A DNA stretch of 64,000 nt from Streptomyces sp. TSRI0281 (GTDB taxonomy: Bacteria; Actinomycetota; Actinomycetes; Streptomycetales; Streptomycetaceae), in the NCBI RefSeq assembly GCF_001905125.1, contig NZ_LWLE01000025.1:36811-100810 (forward strand). The letters are read 5' to 3'. Below are positions 8,914 to 17,284 of the stretch, piece after piece (the first letter of the stretch is position 1; the number at the start of each line of letters is the position of its first letter). A model generated the notes under the pieces. The model worked only from the letters and a program-made list of their open reading frames with translations, did no database searches and was not told the origin of the DNA. The position numbers and the translations under genes were made by a program.

Positions 8914-11900
8914 CAGGACTCTTTCTTGATCAGATCCGCCATGATGACGGCCAAATCCGCCCGGTTCATCAGGTCCTTCACGTGCACACTGGGCGCCGTC
9001 CCCATAGCCGACTCGGGCAGATATGCGGCGGGCAGGTACCGCCCCAGCCAGCCCAGCGCGGCCAGGTCGACCAGGCGCAGCTTCGCCAGGTCGAGCGCCT
9101 CGCCGATGGTGTCGGCGAGCACGTCCGGGGTCCACGGCTGACCGACCACCGGCGGCACGGCGAGGAGCACGGCCTGCGGAGCCCGCGCGCCGGGCGCGTC
9201 GAAATGGAAGGTGGCGCCCGCCGTGTGCTGCTGAGCGGGGATCAGGTCGGACCAGGCGTCGACGACGAGGACGGCGGAGCTGCCCGAGGCAAGGGACGTG
9301 GCGGGGCCGTGCACGACCAGGCCGGTGGCCGGCTTCTCCTCGTCGGCGGGCGTACGCGGCCCGCCGACCCAGCGGTCGTTCAGCGCGAACGGCATCTGTC
9401 CGATCCGCAGAGTGTGGCCGATGCCGGTCGCCGCCGCCCCGGTGTGCAGCAGCAGGTCGGCGAGGGCGCCGGTGCCCGGCCGGACCGTGCCCATCTGATC
9501 CACCCAGTCACCCGGTACGAGCGAGGGGTCGCCGCCCCGGTCGAGCCCGGTACCGAAAGAGGAGTCGAGTGTCGCCGCGTCGGGCGGTGCCACCAGGGCC
9601 ACGGCACGGAATCCGGCACCGAAGACCGCTTCCAGGACCGCGCTGTCGGCGCGCGGCCCGGCGGGCGTCGCCGCCGCGTCGGCCGCCGCCAGCCGCGTCC
9701 TGGCCTCGCGCAGCGCGGCGGCCAGCTGGCCGGCCCGCTCCGCGTCGGTTCCGGCGGGCGGTCCGGTCACTCCGTACGCGGCAAGCTTGTCCAGGTCCTG
9801 CTCGGTCGCGGCCTCGTGGAGGCCGGCGCGGGCCTGCTCCGCCCGGTCGTGCAGCTCCGGGGCGGCGGCCACCGGCACCGCGGGGTACGCGTGGGCGAGG
9901 TCGCCCGGGGTACCGGGACGGCCGGCCGCGATCACCCCGGCCACCGCCGCGCCGAGCGCCTCCACCTGGAGGATGTCCAGGGTGGTACGCGACCAGCCCG
10001 CGCCCCGGTCCGTGCGCAGGACGGGGAGGGCGTCGGCAGGCACGTTCGACGGCCGTTCGGGCAGGAGCGCGGTGGTGAGCGGGACCCGCAGCCGGTTTCC
10101 GGCGGCGAGCGCGACCACGTCGAGCGCGCTGTATCCGGTGAGCGGCCAGGCGTGCTCGGTGACGGTGGTCGCGCCCGGCACGTCCTGCTGGCCGGGCCGC
10201 AGCCAGGCGGCCCGAAGCCGGATCCGGTCGGTCGTTCCCAGCTGGTGACCGGCCCAGGTGTCGAGCCGCGGTTCGGCCGCCGCCCGGGGCCGTACGGTCT
10301 GCTGCGCGCCGTCCCAGCCCGCCGCGCGGGGCGTCCCGTCCGGCACGACGACCAGGACCCGGTGGCCCACCGAGACGCCGCGGCGCGGGGTGTCGAGCAC
10401 CTGGGGCCGCGGTGGCGGCTGCCCGCCGGCCGCCAGCGACTCCAGGGTGGCACCGGCACGGTCCGGGCTGCCCTGGGTCAGCTGGTGCACGCTCTCGGCG
10501 ACCAGCAGGTCCCCGACGGCGTCGAGGTCGTCGCGCAGCGCGGCGAGGATCTGCCGGACGGCCTGTTCCTCGGGGCCGGTCATCTGCGGGTCGCCCGAGT
10601 TCGTCCGTAGGTACGCGATGACGTCGTCGTCGGTCACCTCGGCGAGCCGCGCGCCGTCGGTGACGTCGTGGGCGCCGATGAACTCCTGGGCTCCCGTGCC
10701 CGGGTGCTGGACGCCCTGTACCGACCACTTGGCGCGCAGCGGGGCGACGAACCGGTCGAGGACCAGCGTCGAGCCGGGCGCCTCGCCCGCCTCGTGCAGC
10801 CGTCGTTCCAGCCGGTAGCCGAGCAGCGCGCCGAACGGCTGCCCCTGGGCGACCCCGTCGAGGACGGTCATGGCCACCCGCATCCGCCGCGAGGAGAGGT
10901 CCACCGCGAAGGCGCCGGGGTCGGTGGGGTGGGAGAGTGCGCCGCTGCGCAGGATGGCAGCGGTGGTGGCCTGCGGGAGCGAGGGCGCGAGCACCCAGCC
11001 CTGGCTGAACGGGGCGGTGCGCGCCGAGAGGTTCTCCACCCAGCCGTAGGCGCCCAGTTGCACCCCGGTCGGGCGCCGTTCGCGCAGCGCGGTGAGCCGG
11101 GCGGTGGCCAGGGAGCCGATCCAGGCGTCGAGCCGGTGGGAGACCAGGTCGAGGCTTTCGCCGAGCAGCCGCTCCAGGGGGCCGAAGGCGTCCCCGCGGG
11201 CGGCCCAGTCCGGCACCCGCGTGGCGAGGTACTGCAAGGCCGAGTCGATCTCCGCGAGCCGGATGCTCCAGGGCCGCTCGGTGCCGAGCAGGGTGAGCAC
11301 GCCCCGGTCCCGCGTCGCCGCCTTGAGGACCTGACCGGCCATGGCCGTGCGGGTGTCGAGGATGGTCTGGTAGATCGTCGGTGCCGGGTCGGTGGGCTGT
11401 CCCGCGTCGGTCGCGGGCCTGATGGTGTGGGCGGTCTTGGGCGTGTGCGGCATCGCGGGCCTGGACGCGGTCGTGGATACGGTCGTGGGCAGCCGCATGA
11501 TCGTGCCGAGGGTGAAGGGCTTCGACTTCAGGCCGGATGCGGTGATCGTGGGCAGCAGCTTGGCGGGATTGAACAGCACCTGGGCGAAGCGCAGCCGGGC
11601 CTGGACCTCCTCCGGGTCCTTGGCCCCGGCGGCGGCCCGCCCGTACTCCAGGTTGGCGGTGTGCTTGAGCAGCGCCTCCAGGAGGGTACGGGCGTCCTGA
11701 TTGCCGACGACGAGTTTGAGCGTGTCGAAGCGGGTGACGACCCCGTTCAGGAAGTCCGTCAGTACCTTGACCGGGTCCTGGCCATCGGGCAGGTTCGGCT
11801 GGACGTAGGGCAGCCAGAGGCGGGTGGACGCGCCGTTGACGTGATGGCTGATCCGTGGCCGGTAGGTGATGCCCAGGGCCTCGTCGAGGGCTCGGGACTG

Positions 11901-13739
11901 CACGTCCTCGGGGGTGTCGCCCATGCAGAAGCCGGTGGTGGTGAAGTCGATGCCGGCCAGGCCGAGTCCGATGTCCTTGAAGCAGGCGTACAGCCCTGCC
12001 TGGACGGACCGGACCGACACGGTCCGCGACACCGGGGACATGCCCAGGGCGCGTAGGACGTCGCGCTCGGGCTTGGGGAGCTGGAGGGTCTCCCCGGGCT
12101 GGTCGGGGCCGCCGACCCGGGGCAGGTTACCGACGCCCACCTCCCAGAACGGGCGCAGCACGCCGAGCACGCGGTGCAGCCCCGCGAGGCCCGGCGACTC
12201 GTTCGTGTCCGCCTGCCACCGCGCGGTGGCGGTGACCGGCAGCAGACCGTACGGCTGTCTGCCGATCCGCAACACCGGCAGCGGGCCGCGGGCCCGCACG
12301 TGCTCGATGTGGTGGCGGCGCAGCCAGCCCCGGTCGACGGGGAGTTCCGTGGTTCCCCGGTCGCTCTCCAGGAGTTCGTCGAGGTAGAAGTCCCCGGTGG
12401 CGCTCCACAAGGCGATCTGCAGGGCGCGCGCGTCGGCCTGTTCCGGCTCGTCGGCGCCGGGCAGCGCCGCGAGGAGGCCGGCCGGCACGCCGAGCGCGGC
12501 GGCGGTGCGGGCGCTGTTGGCCCACGGGTCGGGCGCGGCGGCGGGGGTGGCGCCGAGCAGCCGGTCGGCGTCGGGCGGCGCGGGTGGCGGGCTCTCGTCG
12601 CCGGCGAGCAGGTTGGTCGGCGTGCCCTGTGGTACGAAGGCGGCCTCGCCGTCGCCGTCGCGCCCGGACAGCAGTCGGGCGAGCCGGTCGGCGGACGCCT
12701 CGGGGGTGAGGGTGGCGGACACACCGAACGCGACCACCCGGGTGAGCAGGGGCTTGCGGCTGGGGTCGTATCCCAGGTCGGCGCGCAGCGGCACGGCGAC
12801 GGCAAGCCCCTTGGCCTCCGCCTCGGCGTAGTCCGTCAGCCAGCGCAGTCCCGGGTCGAGGGGCAGGCCGCTCGGCGGGGGCACGGCGTCCGGGTCGGGC
12901 CCCATCTGCACCACGTCCGGGACCGGCAGGCCCTGCGCCTCGCCTACCAGCACGTCGTCCTGGTAGGCCCGTACGACGAACTGGTCCGGCAGAGTCGAGG
13001 CGGTCGCCGCCCGGTTCCAGCCCCGCCCGCGCATCTGCACGGTCGGCCAGTCCGGTTCCGGCACCGGGTCTGTGCCGGGCACCGGTGCCTGCGGCCGGGT
13101 GTCGGACAGCGGTGTGAGCAGCCGGACGAGCCACCGGGCCCGCTCGGCTCCGAGCGTGCCGGTCAACTGTCCCCAGCCGGCGAGGAGCAGCCGCGCGCGG
13201 TCGCCGTCCGCGTTCTCCGCGCGGCCCGCCCGCCACACGGTCCGCCAGTAGCGGCGGCCCTCCTGGACCTCGCCGTCCGTCGGCAGGGGCTCGTGCGAGT
13301 CGACGTGGATGTCGTCGGGAAAGACGCGGACGAGCAGCGTGTCCGCCGCCGTCCCGTCCGCCGCCGTCCCGCCGGCCCCGTGCCGGTGCGCATCGTGGCC
13401 ATGCGTCCTGTGCCCGTGCGCCTTCCGGTCGTGCGCCGCCGTCCGGCCGGCGGTCTCCGGCCCGTGCGTCCCTGGTGTGTCCGTCCCGCCGCCGAGCCGC
13501 AGCCGCGTCTCCAGCCTTACGGGCATGAGGACGAGCGGCACCTCGGGATCGAGTCCGGCGAGCAGTGGGGCGAAGCCATGCTCCGCGAAGGCGCGTACTC
13601 CCGCGTCGATGGCCCGCCGGGCCTGTTCGAGCCGGGCGAAGGCGGCCCGTCGGTCGTCGGCGGTGGCGTGGTTGCCGAGCAGCGCGCGGTGCTCCTCGGC
13701 CACGGCCACGGCCCGGCGCAGAGCGCCGAGTTCTTTCAT
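8913..13739 (-). CDS. Giant hypothetical protein (1608 aa) of the DUF6603 operon
   Basis: The largest gene in the window. The N-terminus is helical (MKELGALRRAVAVAEEHRAL...), followed at about residues 70-81 by LVLMPVRLETRL and, after a 40-residue His-rich insert (about 83-125), by VRVFPDDIHVDSHEPLPTDG and EGRRYWRTVWRAG. FVPQGTPTNLLAGDESPP near residue 370 and ILRIGRQPYGLLPV-like strands (here VLRIGRQPYGLLPV) further on are other distinctive segments. I know similar giant proteins only as uncharacterised families. It carries no signal peptide, transmembrane segment, Walker motif or nuclease motif that I can see. The ATG at 13739 overlaps the previous stop (ATGA) and replaces a longer upstream open frame. 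Function unknown; probably a scaffold of the complex. Confidence 0.82.
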   Translation of the reverse strand: MKELGALRRAVAVAEEHRALLGNHATADDRRAAFARLEQARRAIDAGVRAFAEHGFAPLLAGLDPEVPLVLMPVRLETRLRLGGGTDTPGTHGPETAGRTAAHDRKAHGHRTHGHDAHRHGAGGTAADGTAADTLLVRVFPDDIHVDSHEPLPTDGEVQEGRRYWRTVWRAGRAENADGDRARLLLAGWGQLTGTLGAERARWLVRLLTPLSDTRPQAPVPGTDPVPEPDWPTVQMRGRGWNRAATASTLPDQFVVRAYQDDVLVGEAQGLPVPDVVQMGPDPDAVPPPSGLPLDPGLRWLTDYAEAEAKGLAVAVPLRADLGYDPSRKPLLTRVVAFGVSATLTPEASADRLARLLSGRDGDGEAAFVPQGTPTNLLAGDESPPPAPPDADRLLGATPAAAPDPWANSARTAAALGVPAGLLAALPGADEPEQADARALQIALWSATGDFYLDELLESDRGTTELPVDRGWLRRHHIEHVRARGPLPVLRIGRQPYGLLPVTATARWQADTNESPGLAGLHRVLGVLRPFWEVGVGNLPRVGGPDQPGETLQLPKPERDVLRALGMSPVSRTVSVRSVQAGLYACFKDIGLGLAGIDFTTTGFCMGDTPEDVQSRALDEALGITYRPRISHHVNGASTRLWLPYVQPNLPDGQDPVKVLTDFLNGVVTRFDTLKLVVGNQDARTLLEALLKHTANLEYGRAAAGAKDPEEVQARLRFAQVLFNPAKLLPTITASGLKSKPFTLGTIMRLPTTVSTTASRPAMPHTPKTAHTIRPATDAGQPTDPAPTIYQTILDTRTAMAGQVLKAATRDRGVLTLLGTERPWSIRLAEIDSALQYLATRVPDWAARGDAFGPLERLLGESLDLVSHRLDAWIGSLATARLTALRERRPTGVQLGAYGWVENLSARTAPFSQGWVLAPSLPQATTAAILRSGALSHPTDPGAFAVDLSSRRMRVAMTVLDGVAQGQPFGALLGYRLERRLHEAGEAPGSTLVLDRFVAPLRAKWSVQGVQHPGTGAQEFIGAHDVTDGARLAEVTDDDVIAYLRTNSGDPQMTGPEEQAVRQILAALRDDLDAVGDLLVAESVHQLTQGSPDRAGATLESLAAGGQPPPRPQVLDTPRRGVSVGHRVLVVVPDGTPRAAGWDGAQQTVRPRAAAEPRLDTWAGHQLGTTDRIRLRAAWLRPGQQDVPGATTVTEHAWPLTGYSALDVVALAAGNRLRVPLTTALLPERPSNVPADALPVLRTDRGAGWSRTTLDILQVEALGAAVAGVIAAGRPGTPGDLAHAYPAVPVAAAPELHDRAEQARAGLHEAATEQDLDKLAAYGVTGPPAGTDAERAGQLAAALREARTRLAAADAAATPAGPRADSAVLEAVFGAGFRAVALVAPPDAATLDSSFGTGLDRGGDPSLVPGDWVDQMGTVRPGTGALADLLLHTGAAATGIGHTLRIGQMPFALNDRWVGGPRTPADEEKPATGLVVHGPATSLASGSSAVLVVDAWSDLIPAQQHTAGATFHFDAPGARAPQAVLLAVPPVVGQPWTPDVLADTIGEALDLAKLRLVDLAALGWLGRYLPAAYLPESAMGTAPSVHVKDLMNRADLAVIMADLIKKES

Positions 13740-16700
13740 CGGTGGCTCTCCTCGGGATGCAGCAGTCGCTCGGCGGGCAGCACGATCCTGACGGGCTGCT
13801 GGAAGCACTGGCGGGCGATCCCCGCGGCGCTGGTGCCCCAGACGAGGCCGTTGTAGGCGACCTTGGGACGCACGGTCCCCGGGGCGTAGGCGGCGGCCAG
13901 ATAGGCCGCCTCGGAGTCGAAGAGGTGGGTCCAGCTGAGGTTGTTCCAGTCGTCCGCCTCGTCGCCGGGGGTGTCCGGCGCCTGGTAGACACTGCCCCAG
14001 CCGAGGGCGGAATCCGGGTCGTCGAGGCCGAACCGGGGCTCGGTCGGCTGCTCGGCGATCACGAAGCACCACGGGGTGGCCTTGAGTTCGGCCTCGGTGA
14101 GGTCGAAGCCCAGCATGGCGGTGTCGGGGTCCAGGCCACCGCGGAAGATCGGATGCCGGGCGTGGTCATCGTCGGGGTCGCTGCCGTTCAGCGGCGCCGC
14201 GTAGATGATCGCCCCAGGGTAGCGGCGCAGCAGCGCGCTGCGCAGGAGCAGGACGACGCGGTCGGGCGGGGCGGTCAGATGCGCCCCCAGCGGCAGGTCG
14301 AGCCGCCAGGTGTGCAGCGGCGGGAGATCCGTTCCGTACCCCCAGAACGAGGCGAAGTAGGTGCCGCGCTGGTCGGTCGGGTACTCGCGCCAGCGCAGCT
14401 CTCGGGCGAACTCGTGGTTGAGGCCCACCATGTACGCGGCGACGAAAGGGGGGTTGGTGAGGGCGAGGGTGGCGGTGTCCGCCGGGATGTGTTCAAGGCC
14501 GCCGAACATCCACTCGGTGGACTGGGCCGACAGCGGGGGCCACATGGCGTCGGGGAAGACCGGCGCCCACTGCACGGGAGTGTCCGGATCGCCGGTGTCC
14601 GGACGGTCGACGCGCGCTCCCACGACCGCGGGCACGGTGACCGTGGGATCCGTGAGATGCACGATCGCCTGCTGGGTCTGCTGGGCGGGGAAGTTGTCGC
14701 GGGGCGGGACCGGCGGGGCGTCCGACGGTTTGAGGGCCCGGTCGTGGGCCGAGACGACCATGTCCTTCAGGTCCTTGGGCTGGGCGCCGACCACGACGGG
14801 GACGGGGAGCCGGTCCTGCTGCCCGGCGAGGACGCCCGGGTCGGTGATGAGGCCGAGGCCGAGTTGGTGGGAGGTGTTCCACTGGTCGACGAGACCCTTG
14901 AGGACGGAGGTGTCCCAGGGGATCTGGTCCCCGCCCGGCCCGTCGCCCGTGACCTGGAGGGCGCCGAAGCAGTCCGCCCACCACGTGCCGGAGCCGCCGC
15001 TGTCGCTCGGGTCCCAGTCCCAGGTGCCCGGGCAGTCGCCCCGGAACGTGCCGTGGCGGAGGGTGGACCGCCAGGTCCCGGTGAAGACGCCGTCGGAGGT
15101 GTTGTTGCTGCCGCTCCAGGTGCCGGTGCACGCGCCGCGCCAGGTCCCGTTCTCCGATCCGTACTCCCACGTCCCCGTATAGAGGCCGAGCCAGGTGGGG
15201 TCGCCGCCGTCCGCACCGGCGGGGGGACCGCTCCAGGTGCCCACGAAGTCGCCCCTCCAGCTGCCCGACCGGCCGCCCCCGATGTCCCAGGTGCCGTGGC
15301 AGCGGCCCGTCCAATTGCCCAGCGCGCCGCCGTGCGCGACCCCGTCCCACGGACCGATCCACTGACCGGCGAAGCCCCCCTGCGTCGCGCCGGTGCCCGG
15401 CTGCTCGGTGAACAGGCCGAGTCCGACCGGGCCGGTCCGGCCGCTGGGGAAGACGAGGTCGCCCTCCGGTGTCACCGTGGTCCGGGCCAGGAAATCCGCG
15501 GGGGCCTCGGCCTCGGGCAGGTCTGTGATGCGGAAGGCGCGGTTGAGCGCGACGGCGGGCACCGGCGGGGTGGCGGCGAGCTGTTCGGTGGTCACCTGCC
15601 GTTTCAGGGAGCGCCCCACCGCGTCGGCCGCGACCTGCTTCCAGGCGTCCGGCGCGGCGTCCACGGGCGCGAAGACCTTCCGTACGGCTTCCAGCCGGTC
15701 GGGGGCCACGACCTGTTCGGGCGCGACGGCGAAGCCCACCGCGCCGTCCGGGTCGCGGGGGGTGACGGCGAGTCCGGTGGGTGAGGCGGCGACCGAGGTC
15801 AGCACGGTGGCGAACGGCGGTGGCTGCGCGACGTCCACCGTCTGTCCGGCCGTGAGTCCCTCGATGAGCGCCACCCGCCGGCTGAGCGCCCCCATCGGGC
15901 GCACCGTGCGGAAAAAGGTGGTGGTGGCCATGGCGTTGGGCAGCAGACTCGACCGGATCGACGACCACAGGGTGGTGTCCGCGGTCAGCGGGAGGCGGCT
16001 CTGCAGCGGGGCGACCAGGCGCAGCGCCTCGTCGGCGGAGAGCGGCGTGACGTGCCTGAAGTGCAGTCGGCCGGCGATCAGCCGGGCGAACCGGCCGAGG
16101 TCGATCACCCGGTTGGCCGCCCGGACGTCGGCGAGCTGGCGCCACGCCGAGGCCATGAGGGCCTCCTGGTCGGCCTGGACGGCGCGGGCGCCGAGCCCGG
16201 CCGCGACCCGCCACCGGGGGTCGAGATTGAGAACGTCGAGCCAGCCCTGCGAGGCGGGGTCCGTCTGCTTGCGCAGCGCGTGGAAGCCTCCGTACAGCGG
16301 GGGCAGCACATCGGGGTCCTCGTCGCCCTCGCCGTCCGCGATCGGTACCAGCGCGTCGGCGAGCCGCTGGCGCCACCGCGCGCTCGGGGGGCCGACGGGC
16401 CAGGGATCCGGGGCCGGGGTGTCGGGCGCCCGCAGCGCGCTCTCCACCTGCTGGACGACCGGCCCGGGGCCGGTCGCGAACAGTCCCGGGCGGCTGATGT
16501 CGAGTGGTCTGCGGCCGGGGTGCGCGGGCAGTGGGCGGGCCCGCAGCCGGTCGGCCAGTGTCTCGAAGTCGCCGCCCTCGGCGGTGGCGAACGTCCAGGA
16601 GAAGTAGACCGGCAGATCGCGCGTCTCCGTGCCGACGCCCCAGGCGGGTGCCAGGCTGGCGCCGTCCAGGGGCTGTCCGAGCCCGGCCAACCGCCCTGCT

Positions 16701-17284
16701 TCGAAGGTGGGGACGAGACAGGCGGTGTAGCCGGTGTACGGCAGCAGGCGGCGCGGGGCGAGCAGCCGGGACACGGACCGCCGGGGATCGGTCTCGTGCC
16801 CCGGCAGTGTCTGCGCGTGCGCCCAGAGGTGCAAGGTCGCCGGGTCGGGCAGTTCGCTGCCCGCCACCCGCAGGACGGGCAGCGGGACGCCGGGGGCGTG
16901 CTCGGGCCGCCCCTTCGTGAGCGGTACGCAGACCAGGGCGAGCCAGGGGCGCAGGGCGCCGGTGGACCCTGGCATCAGCGGGGTGAACAGCCAGGGCAGT
17001 TCGGTCCGTTCGAACTCCACCAGGGGAAAGCGGGTGGTCTCCGCGTCCGGTGTGCCCGGCAGCGGGAAGAGCCGCACGATCTCCTTGGGGTCGACGGCCC
17101 GGACGTCGCCCGGCCCGTACAGCTGGAGGGCGGGGGCCGGAACCGGCCGACCGGGGCGGCCGTTCACGGAGGCCGTGGCCGCCAGCGAGCCCCGTACCGG
17201 CGTGGTGCGCAGCAGGTCGTCGGGGTCGGTCAGGGAGGCGGCGGCGCCGGACCGGTCCCAGGACGCGAAGGTGTACGTGGTCAT
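13736..17284 (-). CDS. Large hypothetical protein (1182 aa) with Gly-x-Trp repeat region
   Basis: An 1182-aa protein starting MTTYTFASWDRSGAAASLTD. The N-terminal third contains VEFERTELPWLFTPLMPG and LRPWLALVCVPL, which I associate with the same uncharacterised gene neighbourhood as the giant downstream protein. Residues about 625-775 form a striking low-complexity block in which G-(T/S/N)-W or GxW recurs every 10-20 residues (GNWTGRCHGTW, GSWRGDFVGTWSG, TGTWEYGSENGTWRG, CTGTWSG, FTGTWRS, CPGTWDW), with several cysteines. The C-terminal third is rich in aromatic residues. No signal peptide or catalytic motif is seen. Both ends overlap neighbours by 4 bp (ATGA). Function unknown. Confidence 0.82.
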   Translation of the reverse strand: MTTYTFASWDRSGAAASLTDPDDLLRTTPVRGSLAATASVNGRPGRPVPAPALQLYGPGDVRAVDPKEIVRLFPLPGTPDAETTRFPLVEFERTELPWLFTPLMPGSTGALRPWLALVCVPLTKGRPEHAPGVPLPVLRVAGSELPDPATLHLWAHAQTLPGHETDPRRSVSRLLAPRRLLPYTGYTACLVPTFEAGRLAGLGQPLDGASLAPAWGVGTETRDLPVYFSWTFATAEGGDFETLADRLRARPLPAHPGRRPLDISRPGLFATGPGPVVQQVESALRAPDTPAPDPWPVGPPSARWRQRLADALVPIADGEGDEDPDVLPPLYGGFHALRKQTDPASQGWLDVLNLDPRWRVAAGLGARAVQADQEALMASAWRQLADVRAANRVIDLGRFARLIAGRLHFRHVTPLSADEALRLVAPLQSRLPLTADTTLWSSIRSSLLPNAMATTTFFRTVRPMGALSRRVALIEGLTAGQTVDVAQPPPFATVLTSVAASPTGLAVTPRDPDGAVGFAVAPEQVVAPDRLEAVRKVFAPVDAAPDAWKQVAADAVGRSLKRQVTTEQLAATPPVPAVALNRAFRITDLPEAEAPADFLARTTVTPEGDLVFPSGRTGPVGLGLFTEQPGTGATQGGFAGQWIGPWDGVAHGGALGNWTGRCHGTWDIGGGRSGSWRGDFVGTWSGPPAGADGGDPTWLGLYTGTWEYGSENGTWRGACTGTWSGSNNTSDGVFTGTWRSTLRHGTFRGDCPGTWDWDPSDSGGSGTWWADCFGALQVTGDGPGGDQIPWDTSVLKGLVDQWNTSHQLGLGLITDPGVLAGQQDRLPVPVVVGAQPKDLKDMVVSAHDRALKPSDAPPVPPRDNFPAQQTQQAIVHLTDPTVTVPAVVGARVDRPDTGDPDTPVQWAPVFPDAMWPPLSAQSTEWMFGGLEHIPADTATLALTNPPFVAAYMVGLNHEFARELRWREYPTDQRGTYFASFWGYGTDLPPLHTWRLDLPLGAHLTAPPDRVVLLLRSALLRRYPGAIIYAAPLNGSDPDDDHARHPIFRGGLDPDTAMLGFDLTEAELKATPWCFVIAEQPTEPRFGLDDPDSALGWGSVYQAPDTPGDEADDWNNLSWTHLFDSEAAYLAAAYAPGTVRPKVAYNGLVWGTSAAGIARQCFQQPVRIVLPAERLLHPEESHR

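Noticed and set aside
8982..15784. Long plus-strand open frames (up to 739 codons) opposite the 15-kb operon
   Set aside because: All show shadow composition (Arg, Gly, Gln, Pro) and lack ribosome sites, while the minus frames have natural composition and overlapping start/stop codons.
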